Source of the DNA: Candidatus Kapaibacterium sp. | Lineage (GTDB): Bacteria; Bacteroidota; Ignavibacteria; Kapaibacteriales; Kapaibacteriaceae | Assembly: GCA_030830285.1 (NCBI GenBank) | Contig: JAURNF010000117.1 | Span: 1-21,531 of the forward strand | Direction of reading: 5' to 3' | DNA length: 21,531 nucleotides | Part shown: positions 1-6,586 of the stretch, in pieces | How positions within the stretch are numbered: the first letter of the stretch is position 1 | How the letters are laid out: every line of letters starts with the position of its first letter | Position numbers and translations under genes: made by a program | The notes under the pieces: model-generated | Seen by the model: only the letters and a program-made list of their open reading frames with translations | What the model was told of the DNA's origin: nothing | Database searches by the model: none

Positions 1-455
1 ACTGCAACGGGCGTAATTGGCGCACTATACTTCGTGGGCAAGATCATACCCGCGGCACCCACTGCTTCGGCGCTGCGCGCAATTGCACCAAGATTATGCG
101 GGTCAGTGATGCCGTCGAGCACCACAAGGATCGGATTCGCACTTGCAGCGAGTGCCTGCGTTAGGAGCTCTTCAAGTGTCAACGCTTCACGCACTGGACG
201 GATGGCGATGACGCCTTGCGCATCATTTGGCGCACAACCGAGCTGACGCTCGAGTAGGTTAAACTTACGCTTGTCCATCGTACTGCATTGCACTCCACGA
301 TTACGAGCTGCAGTGCGCAACTGTGATAGTGCGCCGCCCTCATCAACCGTGTATGCAACGAAGATTTTCTCCAGCGCAGCGCCGCTCTCGAGTGCTTCTG
401 CTACTGCGCGGCGTCCAACAACGTATCGTTGGGGATCGAGTTCCGTGGATGTCAC
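1..455 (-). CDS. rlmB: 23S rRNA 2'-O-ribose methyltransferase, RlmB/TrmH (SpoU) family, 5' part only
   Basis: A SpoU-family enzyme that methylates the 2'-O of a ribose in rRNA using SAM; RlmB acts on G2251 of 23S rRNA. Read on the minus strand from a GTG at 455-453, the frame stays open to the window edge (about 151 residues; the C-terminal SAM-knot half is missing). Residues 10-35 read like the N-terminal RNA-binding subdomain (RYVVGRRAVAEALESG). Around residue 118 is the family signature LDGITDPHNLGAIARSAEAV, containing the Asn and Arg of SpoU motif 1. The GTG start is supported by AGGAG about 6 bases upstream, and it overlaps the kynU stop as GTGA, so the two genes are translationally coupled. 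The assignment to RlmB rather than another TrmH-type paralogue is likely but not certain, because the C-terminus is outside the window. Confidence 0.87.
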   Translation of the reverse strand, partial: MTSTELDPQRYVVGRRAVAEALESGAALEKIFVAYTVDEGGALSQLRTAARNRGVQCSTMDKRKFNLLERQLGCAPNDAQGVIAIRPVREALTLEELLTQALAASANPILVVLDGITDPHNLGAIARSAEAVGAAGMILPTKYSAPITPVA

Positions 456-1744
456 GCAAACTCCTGCATGATCGTGGTGAGTGCGTTACCAAGTTCAACG
501 ATATCAGCAAAGCGATTATACAGTGGAACCGGTGCAATGCGAATTACATATGGTGCCCGCCAATCGACGACGAAGCCGCGAGCAATGAGTGCATCGAAGA
601 TCGCTCTTCCGTGCGTATCGAACGCGACGCTTACCTGTGCTCCTCGTTGCTTCGGATCAGACGGAGAAATGATGCGAGCCCACGGATAGTCGGCAATCAC
701 ATCCGACACGACATCATGCAGGAAGATCGAGAGCTCTTCTCGCTTCTTGCACAGGAGTGCAAACCCAGCTTGCTGGAAGATCTCGAGAGATGCTCGCAGG
801 GCGACCATATTCATCACGGGTGCGTTCGAAAGCTGCCACCCATCAGCACCGTACGTCGGCACGAAATTGTGCTGCAGGGTGAACCGACGGGCTTCGTCAT
901 TCCCCCACCAGCCCGCAAATCGTGGCAGGTCGGGCCTGTCGGCATACGTCTCGTGAATAAAGAGTCCACCAACAGCACCTGGGCCTGCATTGAGATACTT
1001 GTACGAGCACCACACAGCGAAGTCAATCCCCCAGTCGTGGAGTTCGAGCTCAACATTCCCAATTGCATGGGCTAGGTCTAATCCCATCGAGGCACCTACA
1101 GACTTCGCACATGCGGTAATCGGCTGGATCTCAAAGCGCTGTCCAGTGTAGAAATGCACCCCGCTGAGCATTACGAGGGCCACCGAGGAACCGTGTTCCT
1201 TGATGACATCGCAAATCTGCTCAGTCGTAAGCGTGGATGTACCCTCTGCGGGTTGGATCTCAATCAGCGCGTCGGCAGGGTCGAATCCATGTACACGAAT
1301 CTGGCTCTCCACCGCGTACCGATCTGATGGAAACTCATAGCCAGAGATGATAATCTTATTGCGTTCAGGAGTCGGACGGTAAAAGGACACCATCGCGAGA
1401 TGAAGGTTGGACGTCAGCGAATTCATCGCCACAACCTCGTGGGGCAATGCTCCTACGATACGGGCAAGGGGCTCAGCAAACCACCGATGGTAGGAGTACC
1501 AGGGATTTCTGGCCTTGAAATGTCCTTCAACACCAAAGGTCCGCCAGTCTTCAAGCTCTTGTATCACATACTCTTGCGTCCGCTTTGGTTGAAGCCCAAG
1601 TGAGTTGCCACAGAAGTACGTGACGTCGCGTCCGTCATGCATCGGAAACGAAAACTCGTCTCGGAAGTTCTTGAGCGTGTCGGCGGCATCAAGCTTTGAT
1701 GCTGTGCGAGACCACGCGCTCGAATTAGGGTGTTGCGTCTTCAT
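452..1744 (-). CDS. kynU: Kynureninase
   Basis: A PLP enzyme that splits L-kynurenine into anthranilate and alanine (or 3-hydroxykynurenine into 3-hydroxyanthranilate) in tryptophan catabolism and the kynurenine route to NAD. The 430 residues match the usual family length. Visible family features are YFCGNSLGLQP near residue 43, the FPSDRYA segment at 138-144, the cofactor-binding Asp/His in GLDLAHAIGN (D223, H226), and the Schiff-base lysine in WCSYKYLNAGPGA (K249). The N-terminus MKTQHPNSSAW needs no trimming. It is the first gene of a minus-strand pair with rlmB and starts only 42 bases from the divergent lipoprotein gene. No other kynurenine-pathway gene (tryptophan dioxygenase, formamidase, kynurenine monooxygenase) lies in the window, so its metabolic partner must be elsewhere. 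Confidence 0.95.
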   Translation of the reverse strand: MKTQHPNSSAWSRTASKLDAADTLKNFRDEFSFPMHDGRDVTYFCGNSLGLQPKRTQEYVIQELEDWRTFGVEGHFKARNPWYSYHRWFAEPLARIVGALPHEVVAMNSLTSNLHLAMVSFYRPTPERNKIIISGYEFPSDRYAVESQIRVHGFDPADALIEIQPAEGTSTLTTEQICDVIKEHGSSVALVMLSGVHFYTGQRFEIQPITACAKSVGASMGLDLAHAIGNVELELHDWGIDFAVWCSYKYLNAGPGAVGGLFIHETYADRPDLPRFAGWWGNDEARRFTLQHNFVPTYGADGWQLSNAPVMNMVALRASLEIFQQAGFALLCKKREELSIFLHDVVSDVIADYPWARIISPSDPKQRGAQVSVAFDTHGRAIFDALIARGFVVDWRAPYVIRIAPVPLYNRFADIVELGNALTTIMQEFA

Positions 1745-1749
1745 GGTGC

Positions 1750-1757
1750 TAATTTGC
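1750..1757 (+). promoter_or_regulatory. Possible -7 element for the lipoprotein gene
   Basis: TAATTTGC lies about 30 bases before the lipoprotein ATG. It resembles the Bacteroidota -7 box TAnnTTTG but is one base shorter between TA and TTTG. No well-spaced -33 TTTG is visible. The divergent kynU start at 1744 leaves only 42 bases for both promoters. Confidence 0.3.
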
Positions 1758-1786
1758 GCTTTTGTTTTCAGAATGGAGTTAGAGGC

Positions 1787-2254
1787 ATGCAGCGAACATC
1801 AGGATGGATCATCGTCATCGCCATGGCGTGGAGTCTGCTCATGAGTGGCTGCAGCGTCTTTAACTACATGGATCGCAAGCGCACAATGTCGATGTCTTGC
1901 TCGGGCGACACTACGGCGTGGATGAAGGCCGTCGAAGGCATTTTCGACCAGAATGGCTACTCCGTCGTTGAACGTGACCCCGCCGAGCACATCATCGTTG
2001 CGCAAGACTCCATCAAACAAGTCGAGTATCGGTACACGCTCCTGATCCGCACATGGCGCGTTCAGCATACGGGCGACTCAGTACATGTTGACGTGTACTC
2101 GGTATCGACACGCATGGATGGAAGCGATGTCACACAGACATGGGACAAGCGATGGTCTGGCGAACAGGTGAAGTCCTGGATGCGCCCCATCCTTACCTCA
2201 ATTGAAACAGCATGTGGCGTGGGTAGCCCGCTGATGCCAGGCGGAGGCAAGTAA
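1787..2254 (+). CDS. Small lipoprotein of unknown function
   Basis: A 155-residue protein whose N-terminus MQRTSGWIIVIAMAWS is followed by LLMSGC, a good signal-peptidase II lipobox with the lipidated Cys at residue 22, so it should be anchored to a membrane facing the periplasm. The frame extends upstream to 1730, but the ATG at 1787 has GGAGTTAGAGGC just ahead of it and gives a normal signal peptide. The mature part contains one short alpha/beta-like region (AWMKAVEGIFDQNGYSVVER, then beta-rich YRYTLLIRTWRV and VHVDVYSVSTRM) and ends in a Gly-rich tail. I recognise no catalytic motif and no named family. It is monocistronic, divergent from kynU and convergent with the AtuA-like gene 23 bases away. 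Confidence 0.8.
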   Translation: MQRTSGWIIVIAMAWSLLMSGCSVFNYMDRKRTMSMSCSGDTTAWMKAVEGIFDQNGYSVVERDPAEHIIVAQDSIKQVEYRYTLLIRTWRVQHTGDSVHVDVYSVSTRMDGSDVTQTWDKRWSGEQVKSWMRPILTSIETACGVGSPLMPGGGK

Positions 2255-2277
2255 GCTCGCCCGACAACAGACAAGTA

Positions 2278-2619
2278 TTACCGGTCGAGCGATCCCAGCA
2301 GCGCTGGATCCACGTCGATTTCCATCAGGAGCATCGCTGAAGCAACTGTTTTGCCTTGCGCATCGAGCTTGAGGGACACTGTTCCGCCCCCTCCGAGGGT
2401 GTTGTTGAGCACAAAATTCACCGCCCAGAGGTTGGGGATCTCGTACCGTTCAACAGGGCCAAGACAGACGCCCTTGAAATAGGCCGCAACGCGCTCGGTT
2501 GTCAGGGCATCGCGAATGATCGGATACCACTCTTCCTTGAATGCGATAACGCCACAATTTGCAGCGTCGCCCTTGTCGCCACTGCGAGCATGGGCGATTT
2601 GACCTAAGGTGATTTTCAT
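2278..2619 (-). CDS. AtuA-like ferredoxin-fold domain protein, stand-alone
   Basis: A 113-residue protein consisting only of the domain normally found at the C-terminus of AtuA/DUF1446 proteins of acyclic terpene and acyl-CoA metabolism. The hallmark HARSGDKGDAANCGVIAF is at residues 8-25, followed by the typical EIPNLWAVNFVLNNTLGGGG segment. The frame is open to 2700, but the ATG at 2617-2619 gives the expected start MKITLGQIAHARSGDKG. Stand-alone versions occur in many genomes, usually near acyl-CoA carboxylase or AtuA-type genes; neither partner is in the window. The methylmalonyl-CoA epimerase gene nearby is on the other strand and in another transcript. The biochemical role of the domain is not settled; a part in acyl-CoA metabolism is inference. 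Confidence 0.82.
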   Translation of the reverse strand: MKITLGQIAHARSGDKGDAANCGVIAFKEEWYPIIRDALTTERVAAYFKGVCLGPVERYEIPNLWAVNFVLNNTLGGGGTVSLKLDAQGKTVASAMLLMEIDVDPALLGSLDR

Positions 2620-2623
2620 ACTG

Positions 2624-2631
2624 CGAAAATA
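2624..2631 (-). promoter_or_regulatory. Putative -7 box for the AtuA-like gene, almost touching the start codon
   Basis: On the minus strand TATTTTCG (one mismatch to TAnnTTTG) ends four bases before the ATG at 2619. The only Shine-Dalgarno-like GGGAGG is about 16 bases from the ATG, too far for normal use. A leaderless or near-leaderless mRNA is therefore plausible. No -33 box is visible at the expected distance. Confidence 0.35.
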
Positions 2632-2647
2632 CGAACCTCCCAGGTAG

Positions 2648-2678
2648 TTCGTCTGTCTGCCCGAAAACGGTAACTTTG
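2648..2678 (+). promoter_or_regulatory. Bacteroidota-type promoter of the panD operon
   Basis: TAACTTTG at 2671-2678 is an exact TAnnTTTG -7 box. TTCG at 2648-2651, 19 bases upstream, is one mismatch from the -33 TTTG. The predicted transcript starts about 2683 and leaves a leader of roughly 38 bases containing CGGGAG (2708-2713) before the panD ATG at 2721. Confidence 0.6.
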
Positions 2679-2720
2679 TGACCCTATTCACCTTCAGCAC
2701 GCCATCACGGGAGCGTTTCC

Positions 2721-3116
2721 ATGAATCGCGTCATGTTCAAGTCGAAAATTCACCGTGCCCGAATCACGCAGGCCGACCTCTATTACGAGGGCAGCCTGAC
2801 GATTGATGAGGAGCTCATGGAAGTAGCAGATCTGGTGGCCTACGAAAAGGTCTCTGTCGTCAACATCAACAATGGCGAACGGTTCGAGACATACGTAATC
2901 CCTGGCACTCGCGGCTCGCGTGATATTTGCCTCAATGGCGCCGCAGCACGTAAGGGGCATGTAGACGATGAAATCATCATCATCAGCTACACAACAATGC
3001 CTGATGTTGAAGCACGTGCGTACAAGCCGACCGTGGTTCTCGTCGATGCGAAGAACGACCCGGTGTCGATTTCGTCGAGCGTTGAAGCCTACACCCAACT
3101 GCCGCGTCACAACTAA
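2721..3116 (+). CDS. panD: Aspartate 1-decarboxylase (pyruvoyl-dependent), proenzyme
   Basis: Makes beta-alanine from L-aspartate for pantothenate and CoA synthesis in the cytoplasm. The 131 residues fit the family. The self-cleavage site is in YYEGSLTID, with Gly24-Ser25 exactly at the canonical position; Ser25 becomes the pyruvoyl group. Active-site residues at the standard numbers are visible: K9, H11, R54, T57, Y58 and N72 (LNGAAAR). The ATG at 2721 follows a GGGAG ribosome site. It is the first gene of a six-gene plus-strand operon and is followed after 3 bases by the GlmU-like gene. No panB or panC is present, so the operon is not a classical pan cluster. Whether a separate maturation factor such as PanM is used cannot be seen. 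Confidence 0.96.
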   Translation: MNRVMFKSKIHRARITQADLYYEGSLTIDEELMEVADLVAYEKVSVVNINNGERFETYVIPGTRGSRDICLNGAAARKGHVDDEIIIISYTTMPDVEARAYKPTVVLVDAKNDPVSISSSVEAYTQLPRHN

Positions 3117-3119
3117 GCC

Positions 3120-3881
3120 ATGCAGCACACACGCGAACTCGCCGTTGCAATTCTTGCAGCCGGACAAGGCAAGCGCATGGGCAATCCGAACCTGGCCAAG
3201 GTGCTTGCTCTCTTAGATGGCAAGCCACTCCTCGGATATGTACTCGAACAATCCTCTGACCTTGCACCAAACGCCGTTGTCGTGATCGTTGGTCACCAGC
3301 GTGAATCTGTAGCCGCATTCGTTGCAGAGGCTATGCCGTCGGCTTCATGCGTTGTGCAGGACCAGCAACTGGGCACCGGTCACGCTGTACAACAGACTGC
3401 GCCAGTGCTTGCAGGCAAACAGGCCGATGTGATCATTTTGAGCGGCGATGTGCCCCTCCTGACATCAGCAACGCTGCAGGAGCTGGTCAACAGACATCGT
3501 GCAAGCGATGCAGCGGCAACTGTCCTCACAGCACATGTGCCAGACCCAACCGGATACGGACGAATCGTTCGTGATGCTGATGGTACGTTGTTGCGCATCG
3601 TTGAACACAAGGACGCCACAGAAGTAGAGCGCGCGATCACGGAGATCAACTCTGGCATCTACGTTGTCAAATCTGAAGCGCTGTATCCATCGCTTGATCG
3701 TGTATCGAATACAAACGCGCAAGGCGAGTTCTACCTGACGGATATAATTGGCATCCTTCAGTCAGACGGTGCTATCGTTGACGCATGGTGCGCTCCTTCA
3801 TGGGAAGAGCTTCATGGCATCAACACGGTTGCAGACCTCGAGCATGCCAGCGAGCTTCTCCACAAGCGGAGCATCACATGA
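3120..3881 (+). CDS. GlmU-type UDP-GlcNAc pyrophosphorylase, uridyltransferase domain only
   Basis: A nucleotidyltransferase that joins GlcNAc-1-phosphate to UTP to give UDP-GlcNAc, the precursor of peptidoglycan and LPS. The 253 residues correspond to the N-terminal half of GlmU. Visible motifs are LAAGQGKRM (12-20), K27, QLGTGHAV (83-90), SGDVPLL (108-114) with metal-binding D110, EINSGIY (175-181), EFYLTDII (203-210) and GINT (233-236) with N235. The left-handed beta-helix acetyltransferase half of bifunctional GlmU is absent, and the stop overlaps the next gene's ATG, so this is not a local frameshift. Glucosamine-1-phosphate acetylation must come from another gene. Substrate specificity (GlcNAc-1-P versus another sugar phosphate) is inferred from motif similarity. 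Confidence 0.88.
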   Translation: MQHTRELAVAILAAGQGKRMGNPNLAKVLALLDGKPLLGYVLEQSSDLAPNAVVVIVGHQRESVAAFVAEAMPSASCVVQDQQLGTGHAVQQTAPVLAGKQADVIILSGDVPLLTSATLQELVNRHRASDAAATVLTAHVPDPTGYGRIVRDADGTLLRIVEHKDATEVERAITEINSGIYVVKSEALYPSLDRVSNTNAQGEFYLTDIIGILQSDGAIVDAWCAPSWEELHGINTVADLEHASELLHKRSIT

Positions 3882-4282
3882 TTCAAGCAGTTGACCACAT
3901 AGGCATCGCCGTGCGCGATCTCGAGGCAAGCATCGCACTCTACCGATCGATCTTTCAACTAAGCGATATTCATCGTGAACATGTTGAAGCCCAAGGTGTC
4001 GACATCGCTTCCTTTGAGCTCAACGGCGTTCGCATCGAACTCACCGCGCCACTGAACGCCGATTCGCCGATTGCAAAGTTTCTCGAAAAGCGCGGCGAAG
4101 GCATTCATCACGTTGCATTTCGGACAGATACGATTGGTGCCGACCTTCAGCGTCTGGCAGATAACAACGTCCGTCTCATCAATACCGAACCGCAACTCGG
4201 TGCCCATGATATGTTGATCGCGTTTCTTCATCCATCGTCCACCGGTGGAGTGCTTATGGAACTCTGTTCGGAGAAATCGTAA
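3878..4282 (+). CDS. mce: Methylmalonyl-CoA epimerase
   Basis: A VOC-superfamily metal enzyme that interconverts (R)- and (S)-methylmalonyl-CoA in propionyl-CoA breakdown or in the reverse direction. Its 134 residues form the usual two VOC modules. The first starts at VDHIGIAVRDLEASI with metal ligand H7; the second contains GEGIHHVAFRTDTI (77-78 His pair) and ends in GGVLMELCSEK with E128, the usual last metal ligand. The frame is open from 3785, but the ATG at 3878 overlaps the glmU-like stop as ATGA, has GCGGAG upstream, and gives the canonical start MIQAVDHIGIAV. The stop overlaps the gpmA start as TAATG. The mutase and propionyl-CoA carboxylase partners are not in the window. Confidence 0.92.
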   Translation: MIQAVDHIGIAVRDLEASIALYRSIFQLSDIHREHVEAQGVDIASFELNGVRIELTAPLNADSPIAKFLEKRGEGIHHVAFRTDTIGADLQRLADNNVRLINTEPQLGAHDMLIAFLHPSSTGGVLMELCSEKS

Positions 4283-4902
4283 TGCCGCGCCTTACACTCG
4301 TCCGTCACGGTGAATCACAGTGGAATCTTGAGAATCGCTTTACTGGCTGGGTCGACGTCGACCTCTCGCCGAAGGGTGAGCGCGAGGCAGCTGCTGCCGG
4401 ACATGTACTCAAGGGTGTGCCCGTTGATGTGCTGTTCACATCGGTGCTAAAGCGTGCGATGCGCACTGCTGAAATCGCGTGTGCAGAAGCGGGTATCAAG
4501 GATATCCCAGTGCATCGCGATCAAGCACTGAACGAGCGACATTACGGAGATCTTCAGGGCCTGAACAAGGCGGAAACCGCTGAGAAGTTCGGTGCTGATC
4601 AGGTCCACGTGTGGCGCCGCTCCTACGATGTGCCGCCGCCAAACGGTGAGTCGCTCAAGGATACACAGGCGCGCGTGGCACCGTACTATCAATCACAGAT
4701 CGTTCCCCTTCTGCGCGAGGGCAAGAACGTGATGGTTGTTGCACACGGCAACTCTCTCCGAGCCCTTGTCATGTTCGTTGAGCATCTTACTCCCGATGAA
4801 ATTCTAAAGACCGAGATCGCCACTGGCGTTCCGATCACGTATGAACTTGACGAGGATCTCAACGTTGTTACAAAGTCTGTCCTTACGCCTACTGCGTCAT
4901 AG
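4282..4902 (+). CDS. gpmA: 2,3-bisphosphoglycerate-dependent phosphoglycerate mutase
   Basis: Interconverts 3- and 2-phosphoglycerate in glycolysis and gluconeogenesis through a phosphohistidine. The 206-residue protein has the RHGESQWN signature at 8-15 with catalytic H9, the general acid/base E85 in ALNERHYGDLQG, RRSYDVPPP near 112-120 (the 3PG-binding loop), and H155 in AHGNSLRAL. It is slightly shorter at the C-terminus than the E. coli enzyme, as in many dPGM homologues. The ATG is preceded by CGGAG and overlaps the epimerase stop by one base. The last 62 bases overlap the longest reading of the following TldD-like gene, so the two are probably translationally coupled. Confidence 0.95.
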   Translation: MPRLTLVRHGESQWNLENRFTGWVDVDLSPKGEREAAAAGHVLKGVPVDVLFTSVLKRAMRTAEIACAEAGIKDIPVHRDQALNERHYGDLQGLNKAETAEKFGADQVHVWRRSYDVPPPNGESLKDTQARVAPYYQSQIVPLLREGKNVMVVAHGNSLRALVMFVEHLTPDEILKTEIATGVPITYELDEDLNVVTKSVLTPTAS

Positions 4903-6586
4903 CATCACGCTTGGGTGCGTCGCACTTGCCGCATACGCAAGTCTCACAGCTCAAACGACATCCCCTGTTCTTCGCGCCATGCGTGCCGAAGTAGATCGAA
5001 CGATGTCGAGCCTGGCAACAGCAAAGCCAGCTCCGTACTTCCTCTCCTATGCAGTAACCGAAGTATCGTCGACGGTAATCACAGCGTCGATGGGAGCGCT
5101 CGATGTCGACGTAACGTCGTCACGTCGCGTGCTTGATGTGGACCTACGTGTTGGCTCGTACGAACTCGATAACACGCGTAGCATTCGTGGTGTGGCATTT
5201 GAGATGGGTCGTGGAACGCGTGGCGTTGAGATGCCAGCAGGCGATGACGAACGCGCTTTGCGCAGCGTGATCTGGTCAGCCACAGACAAAGCCTATACTG
5301 CTGCTGCCGAACGCTTCGGCAAGGTCCTCACGAATCTGCAGGTTAAGGTTCGTGAAGAAGACTCATCAGCAGATCTCTCGCGCGAACGCTCGTATGTATC
5401 GATCACCGAGCCACGTCCGTTCGAATATGACACGGCAATGTGGCGTGATCGTGTACGCTCACTCAGTGCGATGTGCGCAAACCAAGAGCACATTCTATCT
5501 GGTCGTGTGTCGTTTCAAACCGATCGCCTCGTGAAGTACATCGTGAACTCCGAAGGCACGACCATTCAGCTGTCAGAGCCGATTGTGAAGATGTTCATCA
5601 TCATTAAGGCAAAAGCTGATGATGGCATGAGCCTTCCCCTGTACGAGAGCTATTCGGCGTACGCGGTTGATCGCCTTCCTTCGAAGGCCTCGATGGAGAA
5701 CGATGTTCGCAGAATGATCGACCTTGCTCGTAGACTTCGCACTGCACCTCTTCTCGAAACCTATACCGGACCTGCCATTCTATCGGGCCGGAGCTCAGGT
5801 GTGTTCTTTCACGAGATTTTCGGTCACCGCGTTGAAGGTCACCGACAGAAGGACGTGAACTCAAGTCAAACGTTTAAGCCGTTCTTGAACAAACGCATCC
5901 TTCCGCCATTCATCAACGTCGTCTTCGACCCAACAATCACCTCGCTTCGTGGGAACGACATCGTCGGCGCATTCTCGTTTGACGACGAGGGTATGCCAGG
6001 CAAGCGCGTCGTGGCAGTCGACAGCGGCATCTTCAAGAGTTTCCTGATGTCGCGTTCACCTATTGAAAACTTCCCCACCTCGAACGGTCACGGACGACGC
6101 CAACCCGGATTCAAGGCCGTGTCCCGTCAGTCGAATCTCATCGTCGAAGCAACGACAGTTGTTCCCTACGATATGCTCCGCGCAATGCTGCGTCGCGAGT
6201 GCATAGTGCAGGGCAAAGAGTTCGGTCTTCTCTTCGACGACATTCAAGGCGGCTTCACGTTCACGGGACGCACCGTTCCAAATGCGTTCAACGTGCAGCC
6301 TCTCGTCGTGTACAAAGTGTTCGCAGATGGACGTCCCGATGAGCTCATTCGCGGAGTCGACCTGATTGGAACTCCATTGACAACGTTCAACAACATCGTC
6401 GCAGCTGCTGACGATTTGGGCGTGTTCAATGGCGTCTGTGGCGCCGAAAGCGGCGGCGTCCCTGTGAGTGCATGTTCTCCAAGCTTACTCGTGTCAACGA
6501 TCGAAGTACAGAAGAAGCAGAAGTCGCAGGCAAAGCCCCCGATTCTGCCAGACCCAACAGTTCCATCTGCAGGGAGCCGTCCATGA
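4841..6586 (+). CDS. Exported TldD/PmbA-family metallopeptidase with intact HExxxH motif
   Basis: A TldD-family zinc peptidase of up to 581 residues. The N-terminus (hydrophobic stretch about 22-36 ending SLTAQ) is a signal peptide, so it acts in the periplasm or outside, unlike cytoplasmic E. coli TldD. The zinc motif is HEIFGH at 324-329 (H324, E325, H329) within GVFFHEIFGHRVEGH. A downstream C533 in GVCGAESGG fits the third ligand of TldD, and FGLLFDDIQGGFT and NAFNVQPLVV match the C-terminal domain. The start is uncertain: the ATG at 4841 overlaps gpmA by 62 bases, while a TTG at 4865 has a well-placed GAGGA. Both keep the signal peptide. It is followed with an ATGA overlap by a related protein lacking the zinc motif. 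The substrate is unknown. Confidence 0.86.
   Translation: MNLTRISTLLQSLSLRLLRHSITLGCVALAAYASLTAQTTSPVLRAMRAEVDRTMSSLATAKPAPYFLSYAVTEVSSTVITASMGALDVDVTSSRRVLDVDLRVGSYELDNTRSIRGVAFEMGRGTRGVEMPAGDDERALRSVIWSATDKAYTAAAERFGKVLTNLQVKVREEDSSADLSRERSYVSITEPRPFEYDTAMWRDRVRSLSAMCANQEHILSGRVSFQTDRLVKYIVNSEGTTIQLSEPIVKMFIIIKAKADDGMSLPLYESYSAYAVDRLPSKASMENDVRRMIDLARRLRTAPLLETYTGPAILSGRSSGVFFHEIFGHRVEGHRQKDVNSSQTFKPFLNKRILPPFINVVFDPTITSLRGNDIVGAFSFDDEGMPGKRVVAVDSGIFKSFLMSRSPIENFPTSNGHGRRQPGFKAVSRQSNLIVEATTVVPYDMLRAMLRRECIVQGKEFGLLFDDIQGGFTFTGRTVPNAFNVQPLVVYKVFADGRPDELIRGVDLIGTPLTTFNNIVAAADDLGVFNGVCGAESGGVPVSACSPSLLVSTIEVQKKQKSQAKPPILPDPTVPSAGSRP

Noticed and set aside
323..1075. A 250-residue plus-strand open frame opposite kynU and the start of rlmB
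   Set aside because: No recognisable motif; both genes on the other strand are well conserved and explain the open frame.
2236..2290. Imperfect inverted repeat (GCTCGCCCG / CGGTCGAGC) between the lipoprotein and AtuA-like genes
   Set aside because: Nine-base stem with a mismatch, an 18-base or so loop and no T-run; too weak to call a terminator.
3785..3877. Longer N-terminus for methylmalonyl-CoA epimerase
   Set aside because: The extra 31 residues have no family counterpart and overlap glmU-like coding; the ATG at 3878 overlaps the stop and has a ribosome site.
6472..6582. Longer N-terminus for the second TldD-family protein
   Set aside because: The extension would bury the signal peptide behind 37 polar residues and overlaps the upstream gene by over 100 bases.
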